DNA of 64,000 bases. Origin: UBA8529 sp964390565 (GTDB lineage: Bacteria > Bacteroidota > Bacteroidia > Bacteroidales > Tenuifilaceae). The notes under the pieces are model-generated. The model was not told the DNA's origin. It worked only from the letters and a program-made list of their open reading frames with translations, and did not search any database. The stretch spans positions 23,958 to 87,957 of the forward strand of contig CAYMII010000011.1 in the NCBI GenBank assembly GCA_964390565.1, read 5' to 3'. Position 1 is the first letter of the stretch; the number at the start of each line of letters is the position of its first letter. Below, in pieces: positions 44,903 to 54,451 of the stretch. A program made the position numbers and the translations under genes.

Positions 44903-46537
44903 ATGGCTCACGGCAAAGAAACCCCCAGGCAAAAAATGATCGGCATGATGTACCTCGTGCTGACTGCAATGCTTGCATTAAACGTATCGACCGAGGTATT
45001 GGACGCCTTTGTTCTTGTTGATAATGGTTTATCTAGGACAACCAGTAACTATCAAATAAAGAACGAGAAGTTATATACCCAGTTTGGTAATGCCTACGAA
45101 CTAAACAAGGTAAAAGTTGGTCCTTGGAAAAATAAATCCGACGAAATAAAGAAACAAGCTCAAGAAATCCTCACTTACGTTCAGGATCTAAAGAAAGAGA
45201 TTGTTATTGGCGCTGAAGGTCCTGAAACACCAGCAATTAAAGGAGATGAAGTAGATTGTGAGTTTGTATTAAATAAAAGTGATACTGAAATTCCAGCGAA
45301 TATACTAATTGGTCTTGAAGGTAATGGCAAGGGAACAGAACTTAAAAAGAAACTAGAGACGTTCCGTGAATACCTAATTAGCATTATTGATAATCAAAAA
45401 GCACCTCAATTAGTTGAGTCAGTTAGAAACATATTAAATACCGACTCGCCAAAACCGAAAGAGGATGGTACTGTTCAAACTTGGCAAAGTTCTCGTTTTG
45501 AGCATATCCCTCTTATTGCTGTTATTCCTCAGCTCACAAAGGTTCAGGTGGACGTTCTAAACTGCGAAGCAGAAGTTGTTAACTACCTATTACAGCAGGT
45601 TGGTGCAAACGATTTTAAATTCAATGTTCTACAGGCAACTGTAATTCCATCCTCTACTTATGTAATACAGGGTAACGATTTTAAAGCTCAAGTATTCTTA
45701 GCAGCTTCTGATACAACGCAACAACCTGAAATACTTATTTGTAGTTATGACTCAACTTTTAATAAAGAAACTGGGGAGTATGATTACAAAATAGCAGGTG
45801 GCTCTACATCAATACCAGTATCAAAATCAGGAAAAGGATTATACACAGCAAAAGGAACACGATTGGGGAAGAATTTCTGGTCTGGTCTTATACAAATGAC
45901 TGCTCCAGATGGCTCAGTAACTCGTAAACCCTTTAAGCATACCTACGAAGTTGCTTCGCCAAATGTGGTTATTTCACCATCAAAAATGAACGTTTTCTAT
46001 TATGGTGTAGATAATCCTGTAGAAATATCGATTCCTGGAATATCAAATATAACCCCAACAATAAACCGGGGAACCATTAAGCCTTCAGGAACAGGTTCAG
46101 GTTATATTGTTCAACCTGAAGCAGGAACAGCAAACTGTGATATCACTGTTTTTGCAATGGTAGATGGTCAAAAACGTAATATGGGTAGCAGGCCATTCCG
46201 TATCAAGCAGGTACCAGCGCCTATTCCAAGAGTTGGTGGTATTACAGGTAAAACCGTTGCAAAAAATGAACTTGCTGCAGCTCTTGGGGTTGTTGCAGAG
46301 ATGCCAAAGGATTTTGATTTTGATATGAAGTTCACCGTTAAAGAGTTTACATTAGCGGCAACTATTCGTGGATTCAATCAAGAGGAAACTTCAAAGAATC
46401 AGATGTTTACTGATGGTCAAAAAAGAATTCTTACTAACCTACAATCGGGTAGTGTTGTTAGTATAATCAATATCAAAGCAGTTGGCCCAAAGGGCGATGT
46501 GAGAGATCTTAACGATTTAGTAATCAAGATTAAATAA
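44903..46537 (+). CDS. gldM: Type IX secretion/gliding motor protein GldM/PorM
   Basis: A 544-residue protein with one N-terminal helix (MIGMMYLVLTAMLALNVSTE) and a long periplasmic part of several beta domains that spans toward the GldK/N ring. RQKMIGMMYLVLTAML and SPSKMNVFYYGVDNPVEIS are family hallmarks. Together with GldL it converts proton flow to movement. 22 bases separate it from gldL. Confidence 0.95.
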   Translation: MAHGKETPRQKMIGMMYLVLTAMLALNVSTEVLDAFVLVDNGLSRTTSNYQIKNEKLYTQFGNAYELNKVKVGPWKNKSDEIKKQAQEILTYVQDLKKEIVIGAEGPETPAIKGDEVDCEFVLNKSDTEIPANILIGLEGNGKGTELKKKLETFREYLISIIDNQKAPQLVESVRNILNTDSPKPKEDGTVQTWQSSRFEHIPLIAVIPQLTKVQVDVLNCEAEVVNYLLQQVGANDFKFNVLQATVIPSSTYVIQGNDFKAQVFLAASDTTQQPEILICSYDSTFNKETGEYDYKIAGGSTSIPVSKSGKGLYTAKGTRLGKNFWSGLIQMTAPDGSVTRKPFKHTYEVASPNVVISPSKMNVFYYGVDNPVEISIPGISNITPTINRGTIKPSGTGSGYIVQPEAGTANCDITVFAMVDGQKRNMGSRPFRIKQVPAPIPRVGGITGKTVAKNELAAALGVVAEMPKDFDFDMKFTVKEFTLAATIRGFNQEETSKNQMFTDGQKRILTNLQSGSVVSIINIKAVGPKGDVRDLNDLVIKIK

Positions 46538-46549
46538 TTGATACAACAT

Positions 46550-47437
46550 ATGAGACGAGTATTGATTTTCTTAGCCAGTGCAGTTTTAATACTACAATCA
46601 TTTAGCATTGCTGCACAAGATCAAAAGAAAGAGTCTTTGGTTTTGGATGGTATTTATGTTCGTGAGGCAGTTCCTCAACGAGTTCCTGTTCCCTATCCTT
46701 ACCTAAGAGAGGCAGATATGATGTATACTAAAAGGGTATGGCGTGTAATTGATTTAAGGGAGAAAATTAATCATCCTTTATACTACCCAACGCAAAGAAT
46801 ACAAGATCGCGTTAGCTTTGTTCAACGGTTAGTTGATGCTATTAAATATAATGAGATTAGCGCTTACGATCCAGTTCCTGACGATGAGTTTACAACTCTT
46901 TTATCGTACAATCAAGTCCTCGAAAACATGGATGCCCTCGATAAAACTAAGACTCAGCAAAGTTTAACTACTGGTTTGGATACAACCGTAACCGTTAAAG
47001 GAGACATTCGCTGGAATGAAATTAAAGAATTACTTGTTAAAGAGGAATGGTTCTTCAACAAGCAGTATTCAACAATGCAGGTTAGAATTATAGGGATTTG
47101 CCCAATCCGTCATTTCTATAGAACACTGCAAACTGGTGGAGAAGAAGAAGTAGGAGGAGAACTACAACGCCAGCCTTTGTTCTGGATTGATTTCAGAGAG
47201 GCAAGAAAGATTTTAGCAAATACTGCCGTTTTTAACGATTTTAACGATGCACAAAGAATAACTTTTGACGACCTTTTCTTTAAACGTAGATTTAGTTCAT
47301 ACATTACACAAGAATCAAACGTTTACAACAATCGTCAAATTAGGGATTATACATATGGGGGTGTACCTAATATGCAGGAATCCGATAGAATTAAATATGA
47401 TTTATTCACCATCGAGCACGATCTTTGGGAATACTAG
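46550..47437 (+). CDS. gldN: Type IX secretion ring protein GldN/PorN
   Basis: A 295-residue periplasmic protein (signal peptide to about residue 22, IAAQ-DQ). DGIYVREAVPQRVPVPYPYLREADMMY is split here only in notation: the key run is VPYPYLREADMMYTKRVWR, followed by LREKINHPLYYP and QVRIIGICPIR. It partners GldK in the ring. The ATG at 46550 is preferred to a TTG at 46538. No gldO duplicate follows, and a strong terminator ends the operon. Confidence 0.94.
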   Translation: MRRVLIFLASAVLILQSFSIAAQDQKKESLVLDGIYVREAVPQRVPVPYPYLREADMMYTKRVWRVIDLREKINHPLYYPTQRIQDRVSFVQRLVDAIKYNEISAYDPVPDDEFTTLLSYNQVLENMDALDKTKTQQSLTTGLDTTVTVKGDIRWNEIKELLVKEEWFFNKQYSTMQVRIIGICPIRHFYRTLQTGGEEEVGGELQRQPLFWIDFREARKILANTAVFNDFNDAQRITFDDLFFKRRFSSYITQESNVYNNRQIRDYTYGGVPNMQESDRIKYDLFTIEHDLWEY

Positions 47438-47450
47438 AATACAAACATAA

Positions 47451-47490
47451 AACAAAAGGGCTGCAAAATTTTTGCAGCCCTTTTGTTTTA
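47451..47490. terminator. Strong bidirectional terminator between gldN and manC
   Basis: AAAAGGGCTGCAAAA/TTTTTGCAGCCCTTTT: a near-perfect 17-base stem with T-run, between convergent genes. Confidence 0.92.
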
Positions 47491-47501
47491 ACGAAATCGT
47501 A

Positions 47502-48593
47502 TTATGTGTATTTTTCTCCCTTTTCCATTAACACATCATTTACAAAATTCTTAATTTCCTGCTCATCCTTTTTCCGACAAACTAGAAGTATATCATCTGA
47601 CTCAACCACTATATAATCCTCAAGTCCTTGAAGTATTACAAGTTTGCTATCGGGTACATTTACAATAGTATTAGAGGAGTTATAGAGCATTACATTTTTA
47701 CCAATTATTGCATTTTGATTAGCGTCTTTATTCAAATGCGTGTAGAGTGAACCCCAAGTACCTAGATCTGACCAACCAAACTCAGAACAGATAACATAAA
47801 CATTATCGGCCTTTTCCATAACACCATAATCAATAGAAACATTTCTACACTCGGAGTAAGCCTGTTCAACTGATTTTTTCTCATTTGGAGTGCCAAAATG
47901 CGTTGCAACATCCCTGAAAAGTCCATCCACTTCGGGTAAATGCTTTTCAAAAGCGGTAGAAATGGATTTTAGAGACCAGATAAAAATCCCAGAATTCCAG
48001 AAAAACTCACCACTTTCCATAAAAACTTTGGCCAACTCAAAGTTGGGCTTTTCAGTAAACGTTTTAACCTTTTTAAGATTAGGGTTATGGTTTTCGGCTG
48101 AGGCTCCAACCTGTATGTAACCATAGCCCGTTTCAGGTCTGCTAGGTTTTATGCCAAGCGTTAAAAGGGCATCATGCTTTGATGTAAAGCTAATTGCTTC
48201 GTTAATGTTTTCAATAAACTTGTCCTCATTCAAAATCAAATGATCGCTGGGAGCAACTACAACAATTGCATTTGGATTCTTTTGCTTAATCTTGTAATTA
48301 GCAAATGAAATACAAGGAGCTGTGTTCCTTCTCATGGGTTCGAGTAAAACCTGATCATCAGATATTTCAGGTAACTGCTCTAATACAATATCTTTATAAA
48401 TTTGACTTGTTACGATTAAAATATTCTCGGCAGGACAAATTTTATTCATACGAATGAATGTTTGCTGTAGAAGCGTTTTACCTGTTCCGAGGATATCGAT
48501 AAACTGTTTTGGTTTTGAGGTGCGACTTAATGGCCAAAAGCGGCTACCAATTCCGCCCGCCATTATTACACAATGAATATCTTTAATCTCCAT
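47502..48593 (-). CDS. manC: Mannose-1-phosphate guanylyltransferase
   Basis: A 363-residue nucleotidyltransferase making GDP-mannose for polysaccharide and glycoprotein synthesis. Signatures are MAGGIGSRFWPLSR with TSKPKQF, FTEKPNFELAKVF and FWNSGIFIW. The C-terminal phosphomannose isomerase domain of the bifunctional type is absent, so it is monofunctional. The start at 48593 (MEIKD) is favoured because an AAAGGGGATAT purine-rich site precedes it; an ATG at 48620 would add nine residues. Confidence 0.93.
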   Translation of the reverse strand: MEIKDIHCVIMAGGIGSRFWPLSRTSKPKQFIDILGTGKTLLQQTFIRMNKICPAENILIVTSQIYKDIVLEQLPEISDDQVLLEPMRRNTAPCISFANYKIKQKNPNAIVVVAPSDHLILNEDKFIENINEAISFTSKHDALLTLGIKPSRPETGYGYIQVGASAENHNPNLKKVKTFTEKPNFELAKVFMESGEFFWNSGIFIWSLKSISTAFEKHLPEVDGLFRDVATHFGTPNEKKSVEQAYSECRNVSIDYGVMEKADNVYVICSEFGWSDLGTWGSLYTHLNKDANQNAIIGKNVMLYNSSNTIVNVPDSKLVILQGLEDYIVVESDDILLVCRKKDEQEIKNFVNDVLMEKGEKYT

Positions 48594-48752
48594 TTTATAT
48601 CCCCTTTTTTGTTTTTGCAAATGTAATAAACATAATCGGGTTCTAAGACTTTCCCCATAAATCCTGTTACCTTGTTAACCTTTAATAATGATTAACACTA
48701 GGATATAGCGATAATTTGATCCCTAACATTTCTACATTATAAAAAACTAGAC

Positions 48753-48760
48753 TACCTTTG
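48753..48760 (+). promoter_or_regulatory. Putative -7 box of the mlaE-mlaF pair
   Basis: TACCTTTG matches TAnnTTTG nine bases before the mlaE start, implying a very short leader. No -33 box at the usual spacing. Confidence 0.35.
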
Positions 48761-48768
48761 AGGCTATT

Positions 48769-49509
48769 ATGAGATTATTTACTCTTGTCGGTTCGTATAT
48801 TCTGCTTTTAGGAAAGGTGTTTGCCAAACCTGAAAAGAAGATGATTTACTATAAACTTACAATCAAGGAGATTGATAAGTTAGGCCTTAATTCAATAGGC
48901 ATTGTTGCAGTTATTTCAGCTTTTATGGGGGCTGTTATCACTATTCAAACAGCATATAATACTGAAAATCCTTTCCTCCCCTCCTATCTTATTGGTTTAG
49001 CGGCTCGCGATAGTATTCTATTAGAATTTTCATCAACCATTGTAGGATTGATACTTGCTGGTAAAGTTGGATCAAATATCGCTTCAGAGATTGGAACAAT
49101 GAGAACAACCCAGCAAATTGATGCCCTTGAAGTAATGGGCGTAAATTCTGCCAGCTATTTGATTCTACCCAAGATTATTGCAACGATACTCTTCAACCCT
49201 TTCCTTACCATGTTAAGCATTGTAATTGGAATAATTGGAGGCTGGTCGGTTGGGGTGTTTACTGGTGTAGTTACTACACAAGAGTATATTAATGGTATTC
49301 AGTATGCTTTTATTCCATACTATATAACCTACGCTTTAATTAAAACCGTTGTTTTTGCCTTTTTGATAACAACGATATCGGCATTTCAGGGATATTATGT
49401 TGATGGTGGTTCGCTTGAGGTTGGTAAAGCTAGTACAAGAGCTGTAGTAGCTAGCAGCGTAGCTATTCTTCTCTTCAACTTAATCCTAACCCAACTTCTA
49501 CTATCATGA
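48769..49509 (+). CDS. mlaE: MlaE-family ABC transporter permease
   Basis: A 246-residue inner-membrane permease of the Mla/Mce system that moves phospholipids between the membranes. MlaE hallmarks are AVISAFMGAVITIQTAY, AGKVGSNIASEIGTMRTTQQIDALEVMG and ISAFQGYYVDGGSLEVGKAST. Its stop overlaps the start of mlaF by four bases. No MlaD/Mce gene is seen next to it, so the substrate-binding partner is elsewhere. Confidence 0.93.
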   Translation: MRLFTLVGSYILLLGKVFAKPEKKMIYYKLTIKEIDKLGLNSIGIVAVISAFMGAVITIQTAYNTENPFLPSYLIGLAARDSILLEFSSTIVGLILAGKVGSNIASEIGTMRTTQQIDALEVMGVNSASYLILPKIIATILFNPFLTMLSIVIGIIGGWSVGVFTGVVTTQEYINGIQYAFIPYYITYALIKTVVFAFLITTISAFQGYYVDGGSLEVGKASTRAVVASSVAILLFNLILTQLLLS

Positions 49510-50258
49510 TTCGAGTAAACAATGTATCAAAATCGTTTGGCGATCATGATGTTTTAAAAAACATCAGCGCGACCTTTGAGAAGGGGAAAACCAACCTAAT
49601 CATTGGGCAAAGCGGATCAGGTAAAACGGTTCTTTTAAAATGCCTTGTTGGGCTATATGAGGTTGATAAAGGCGAAATCTATTACGATGATGCACTTTTT
49701 AACCAACTAAATTTTAAGGAAAAAAAGGAGGTTCGCAAACAGATTGGAATGCTTTTCCAAGCTGGTGCGCTTTTCGATTCATCCACTGTTGAAGAGAACG
49801 TAATGTTTCCTTTGGACATGTTTACCGATTGGTCGCTGGAGGAGAAACTTGAAAGAGTTAACTTTTGCCTTAAACGAGTAAACATTATCAACTTTAATCA
49901 CCTTTACCCCGCCGAAATTAGCGGCGGTATGCAAAAGAGAGTTGCCATTGCTCGGGCTATAGCGCTAAACCCAAGATTCCTTTTTTGTGATGAACCGAAC
50001 TCAGGACTTGATCCTAAAACATCGATTCTGATTGATGAACTGATTAAGGAGATTACCGAGGAGTTTGATATTACCACCGTTGTTAATACGCATGATATGA
50101 ACTCGGTGATGGGAATTGGCGATAAGATTATCTATATATATCAAGGTGAAAAATGGTGGGAAGGTACAAAAGATGATGTGCTTCAGAGCGATAATAAGGA
50201 GTTTAACGATTTTGTGTTTGCATCAGCCTTAACCCGAAAAATAAAAGCTTACTTATAA
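49506..50258 (+). CDS. mlaF: MlaF-family ABC transporter ATPase
   Basis: A 250-residue ATPase with Walker A GQSGSGKTVLLKCL, signature EISGGMQKRVAIARA (the ISGGM form typical of MlaF), Walker B LFCDEPNSGLDP and switch His in VNTHDMNSV. It powers MlaE. A terminator follows at once. Confidence 0.94.
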   Translation: MIRVNNVSKSFGDHDVLKNISATFEKGKTNLIIGQSGSGKTVLLKCLVGLYEVDKGEIYYDDALFNQLNFKEKKEVRKQIGMLFQAGALFDSSTVEENVMFPLDMFTDWSLEEKLERVNFCLKRVNIINFNHLYPAEISGGMQKRVAIARAIALNPRFLFCDEPNSGLDPKTSILIDELIKEITEEFDITTVVNTHDMNSVMGIGDKIIYIYQGEKWWEGTKDDVLQSDNKEFNDFVFASALTRKIKAYL

Positions 50259-50298
50259 AAAACGCAGAGACTTTCATCTCTGCGTTTTTCTTTTTTTC
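50257..50298. terminator. Terminator after mlaF
   Basis: ACGCAGAGA-CTTTCA-TCTCTGCGT with A-run before and a long T-run after, between convergent genes. Confidence 0.92.
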
Positions 50299-50301
50299 AT
50301 A

Positions 50302-51537
50302 TTACTCTTTTGTAATCTTCAACTTGCTTGTGGTGGTTTTGTTGTTTAGCTGAGCCTGAATAAAATAAACTCCTGAATTCAAATCCTTAATCTCGATATC
50401 TTTTTCAAACTTACCTTTAGAGTAGTCAAACTCCTCTGTTTTAATTGTTTTACCCTTATCATCGGTTAAAACAACTTTAGCCTTGCCAGATTCATCTGCT
50501 TTAAAGGTAATTTTATACTTACCCTTCTCTTCCTGAGGAACTAAAAGAAGCGATTCGGCAGGCAGAAGTTTCGATTCATCAACCTTTGCTAATCCAGCCT
50601 TTTCCAACATTTTGATTTCATCAATAGTAGGATTAGTAAATGAAAATTTTGTAACCCCATTGTCGTTAGCAATTACAATCATTCTTTTCTGCTTGCTACT
50701 GCTTTCGTCGAAATCATAATTAAAATTGCCATGTTTACCATTTGATCTGATAATTACAACATGCTCGTTATCTGGATCATTATCATCTGATGATTGGATT
50801 GAAAAGGATTGAACCTTATCGCCTTTTAGCGAATCGGTATTAAAATAAATCCTGTTTCCTCGTCCCATATGCCTTACCTTTCCAACTTGCCTTTCAAATT
50901 CTTTCCCCGATTGGTTGAAGTGAGGAATGACAACTTTATGATCGCCTAGAATGATAACGTTTCCTTTTCCGCTTGTTTTAAAATCTCGGATTTTATCCTT
51001 TTCAACCTCTTTCATATTATACTTAGCAGGATCGAATGTTCCGTTTTCTAAATCCTGAAGCATTTTATCAAGATCTCCGCTTTTATCTAAACTCTTTTCG
51101 CTATAGAAAACCTTGGGACTTTGTGGCTCAAAATCTGGCAAGATAAAATCAAAGTCGAAATCACAGTCACCTTCAAAGAAATTACCAGTATGGTCATCAA
51201 ACCCTAAATCGAAAAATGGTGGTTCTGGAACATCAGGAATTGGAGGGAATTCAATTGTATGAGGCATGTTGTGAGCAATAATTTCTCTCAAAGAGTCCAT
51301 CTTAATGCGCTCAATTTGCATTTTCTTACGCACATCGCGAGTTATGCTATCAAACTTTTGCCTATTATTTGTGATATCATACTCCTTAACAACCTTTTCT
51401 CCTTTACCATCATCCTCAATCACCCTAACAATCTTCTTTTTAACCTGCTGCGCATATGCCTTGCCTGTACTAAATCCAACTAACCCGATAACGGCTAGTA
51501 TTAATATTGCTTTATTGAATAATCGATTTGTTTCCAT
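50302..51537 (-). CDS. Exported acidic protein with T9SS type A sorting domain
   Basis: A 411-residue exported protein: signal peptide (to ~residue 30, AYAQ), then a charged helical region (DSITRDVRKKMQIERIKMD), an acidic/aromatic Pro-rich segment (residues ~95-135, FPPIPDVPEPPFFDLGFDD and DCDFDFDF), a middle of alternating basic and acidic strands, and from ~335 a T9SS type A C-terminal domain ending LNSGVYFIQAQLNN...LKITKE. No catalytic domain is recognised. It is divergent from a histidine kinase/regulator pair, which could control it. Confidence 0.7.
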   Translation of the reverse strand: METNRLFNKAILILAVIGLVGFSTGKAYAQQVKKKIVRVIEDDGKGEKVVKEYDITNNRQKFDSITRDVRKKMQIERIKMDSLREIIAHNMPHTIEFPPIPDVPEPPFFDLGFDDHTGNFFEGDCDFDFDFILPDFEPQSPKVFYSEKSLDKSGDLDKMLQDLENGTFDPAKYNMKEVEKDKIRDFKTSGKGNVIILGDHKVVIPHFNQSGKEFERQVGKVRHMGRGNRIYFNTDSLKGDKVQSFSIQSSDDNDPDNEHVVIIRSNGKHGNFNYDFDESSSKQKRMIVIANDNGVTKFSFTNPTIDEIKMLEKAGLAKVDESKLLPAESLLLVPQEEKGKYKITFKADESGKAKVVLTDDKGKTIKTEEFDYSKGKFEKDIEIKDLNSGVYFIQAQLNNKTTTSKLKITKE

Positions 51538-51669
51538 AACTATTTTATTTTTGATTACGAAACAAAGCTATAGCCTTTTGAGGCTAGTTTAAGCTAACGT
51601 GTAGCTAAAACCAGCTAATGAAACGTTAAAGTTATCCCTTTGAGAGTTTGCTTTTTGTATTTTTGAATC

Positions 51670-53658
51670 ATGAATCGCAAGAAGATATTTCTGATCATAG
51701 TCCTAATGGGTTTATCAATAACAGGAATAACTCTAATGCAGGTGCATTGGATGCTTAAAACCATTAGGCTAAATGAGGAAAATTTTGATAGGGCAGTGAA
51801 TGAAACCCTAACGTCGGTTGTTGACAAACTGGAGAAAGAAAAGAATATCAAGTTCTCGATCCCTACTCAGCACCAATTTTGGTATCCAACTAATAATAGA
51901 AGATCCTTCAGTTTTGATTCAACTACATTACTACAAGAACATCGAACAAATAGAGAGTATACCAGAACTGAAAATCATGAAGAAGTGGTGAGTTTTGATG
52001 AGTTTTTTCAAGATGATGACAAGCAATTTGAGCCAATAGACACAATTAACGACGATTATTTTGACTTTGGGTATGAGACTTACTCTTGGGAAGTTGAAGA
52101 TGAAAAGGAACTTAAGCTAAAATACCTCGATTCGATAGAAAAGAATACATTGAACAGGTATAAAAACATAAGCAAAGAGTTTCAAAATATTAAAATTACT
52201 CGCGCCTTTCCAAAGATTTCTGTTTCACATAGTTTTGCTGATACAATTGAAAGAACAATAAAAGTATTTCAAAACGGAACGGAATCAAAAATCATTATTA
52301 TTACGGGGGGAGAGCCTGATACAGTCGATTTTAATAATTTCCCATCAAATTTAATACCTCCACCACCCCCTCCTCCAACTGAAGATGTTGTGCCTGAGAA
52401 TATTTATCCTCGATATAATCCTTACTTCGAAAGGAAAAGAAACTTGCGAAATAATACCTTTCGCCATCGTACAGATTCAATAAAACATATCCGAACAAAT
52501 GAAAGAGCTATTGCAATAAACGCAAAGCGCATAGCGCAACAACAGAAAAAACAGGAGCAAGCTCTTAAGCAGTTTGCTTATGAGATGGGTGCGCGTAAAA
52601 TGGAACTTAAGGATAGGGTAAACTTTAAAGAGTTGAAGAACCTTTTAGACATTGAGTTAAGAAATAAAGGAGTAATCAACCCTTTTGAATTTGCTTTGGT
52701 AAATCTCGATTCTACACGTAAAGTAGTATACTCTAGCCAAAACTACAGCACAGGGGCTGAAAATTCGGTATATGCAACACGACTTTTCCCAAACAATATT
52801 ATCCCTTTAAACGATTACATAGAGGTTAAATTCCCCGATAAAGATTTTACAATCTACAAATCAGCGATACTTCCAATATCGGCTTCGCTATTCTTCACGC
52901 TAATTGTCTTTTTGACATTTGCCATAACGCTTGGTATCATTATTAAGCAAAAAAAGTTGGCAGAGATGAAAGCGGACTTTATCAATAACATGACTCACGA
53001 GCTAAAAACACCAATAGCTACCATAAGCCTTGCATCAGATTCAATTGACAATCCGAAAGTTATTGAAAAGCCCGAAACGGTTAAATATTTCACTTCAATT
53101 ATCCGAGAGGAGAATTCGCGAATGAATAAACTTGTGGAAAGCGTTTTGCAAACAGCGCGACTTGAACGAAAGACGCTTAAACTTAACCTAAAAGAAATTA
53201 ACCTTTCCCAAATAACCACAAAAGTTGCCGAGCAGATGGCCATACAAGCAGAGGCAAAAGGTGGAACAATTCATCAGGATATACTTTCAAATATTACCAT
53301 GATTGCTGACGAAAACCTGATGGAGAATGTAATTTTCAACCTAATTGATAATGCAATAAAATACTCATCGGAGGCACCAAGGGTTAATATTAGGTTAAAA
53401 AAACTCCCTGGAGGAATATCTCTTTCGGTTGAAGACAATGGAATTGGCATGAGCAGAAGCGAGCAACAACGGGTTTTTGAAAAATTCTACAGAGTATCAC
53501 AGGGTGATGTTCATAATATCAAAGGATTTGGTTTGGGTTTGAGCAATGTAAAAGAGATAACTGAACTTCATGGAGGCATGGTGCAACTTCGAAGCGAATT
53601 GGGTAAAGGGAGTACTTTCACGCTATTCTTTCCATTTAAAATGAACAGCAATGAGTAA
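51670..53658 (+). CDS. Sensor histidine kinase with large periplasmic domain
   Basis: A 662-residue two-helix kinase. Helix 1 is at ~6-28, a ~370-residue periplasmic domain follows, helix 2 is at ~400-425 (LPISASLFFTLIVFLTFA). The periplasmic part is very acidic (VSFDEFFQDDDKQFEPID) and contains seven consecutive prolines near residue 233. The cytoplasmic part has H443 in NMTHELKTPIATI, N-box NLIDNAIKYS, G1 VEDNGIGM and G2 GFGLGLSNVKEI. The regulator gene overlaps its end by eight bases. The sensor domain is not one I recognise. Confidence 0.92.
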   Translation: MNRKKIFLIIVLMGLSITGITLMQVHWMLKTIRLNEENFDRAVNETLTSVVDKLEKEKNIKFSIPTQHQFWYPTNNRRSFSFDSTTLLQEHRTNREYTRTENHEEVVSFDEFFQDDDKQFEPIDTINDDYFDFGYETYSWEVEDEKELKLKYLDSIEKNTLNRYKNISKEFQNIKITRAFPKISVSHSFADTIERTIKVFQNGTESKIIIITGGEPDTVDFNNFPSNLIPPPPPPPTEDVVPENIYPRYNPYFERKRNLRNNTFRHRTDSIKHIRTNERAIAINAKRIAQQQKKQEQALKQFAYEMGARKMELKDRVNFKELKNLLDIELRNKGVINPFEFALVNLDSTRKVVYSSQNYSTGAENSVYATRLFPNNIIPLNDYIEVKFPDKDFTIYKSAILPISASLFFTLIVFLTFAITLGIIIKQKKLAEMKADFINNMTHELKTPIATISLASDSIDNPKVIEKPETVKYFTSIIREENSRMNKLVESVLQTARLERKTLKLNLKEINLSQITTKVAEQMAIQAEAKGGTIHQDILSNITMIADENLMENVIFNLIDNAIKYSSEAPRVNIRLKKLPGGISLSVEDNGIGMSRSEQQRVFEKFYRVSQGDVHNIKGFGLGLSNVKEITELHGGMVQLRSELGKGSTFTLFFPFKMNSNE

Positions 53659-54346
53659 AGAGGGGAAAATATTTTTGGTTGAAGACGATCTAAACTTTGG
53701 GGCGGTGCTTAAAGCATACCTAGAGCTAAACGACTTTGAGGTGGTGCTAGTTAGCGACGGCGCGAGAGCTCGTTCCGTTTTTAAACCTAAAGAATACAAT
53801 CTTTGCGTGTTAGATATTATGCTACCCAACCTCGATGGGTATGAGCTGGCATCGTTCATAAGGGCAACCGATTCGCAAGTTCCCTTTGTGTTTCTTACAG
53901 CAAAGTCTCTAAAGGAAGATGTTGTTAAGGGATTCGACTTAGGTGCTGATGATTATATCACAAAACCATTCGATTCCGAAGTTCTTCTCCTTAAAATTAA
54001 GGCGATTCTTCGTCGTAACGACCGAAATGCAACATCAATTCTTACAGAAACAAAGATTAATATTGCCAGCTATACCTTCGATACAAGTGCGAGAACTCTT
54101 TCAAAAGGAGATTTACAATACAAACTATCTCCCAAAGAGGCAGAACTCCTCGAACTCCTTTGGAAAAATAATAACCGGGTGCTCAGTAAAGATAAAGCCC
54201 TAGAAAAAATTTGGGGCGATAGCAACTACTTTACGGCACGCAGTATGGATGTATACATATCAAAACTTCGTAAATACTTTGCCGACGATACAAGAGTTGA
54301 AATAATTACAGTACATAGTAGCGGTTTTATACTTAGGGTTCAATGA
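53651..54346 (+). CDS. OmpR/PhoB-family response regulator
   Basis: A 231-residue regulator: receiver with acidic E11-D12-D13, phospho-site D55 (VLDIMLPNLDGYEL) and K in DDYITKPFD; then a winged-helix DNA-binding domain (LSPKEAELLELLWKNNNRVLSKDKALEKIWG ... DVYISKLRKYF, named by its parts). It overlaps the kinase gene, forming a coupled pair. Confidence 0.95.
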   Translation: MSKEGKIFLVEDDLNFGAVLKAYLELNDFEVVLVSDGARARSVFKPKEYNLCVLDIMLPNLDGYELASFIRATDSQVPFVFLTAKSLKEDVVKGFDLGADDYITKPFDSEVLLLKIKAILRRNDRNATSILTETKINIASYTFDTSARTLSKGDLQYKLSPKEAELLELLWKNNNRVLSKDKALEKIWGDSNYFTARSMDVYISKLRKYFADDTRVEIITVHSSGFILRVQ

Positions 54347-54451
54347 TTTAGTTCGAAATTATTTATTTTATTCGCTTTTTTTCGGCAATAAAAGAAAATC
54401 CATCGATATTAGCTCTGGGGAAAACAACATCACTTATTCATTTTTTGAGCC

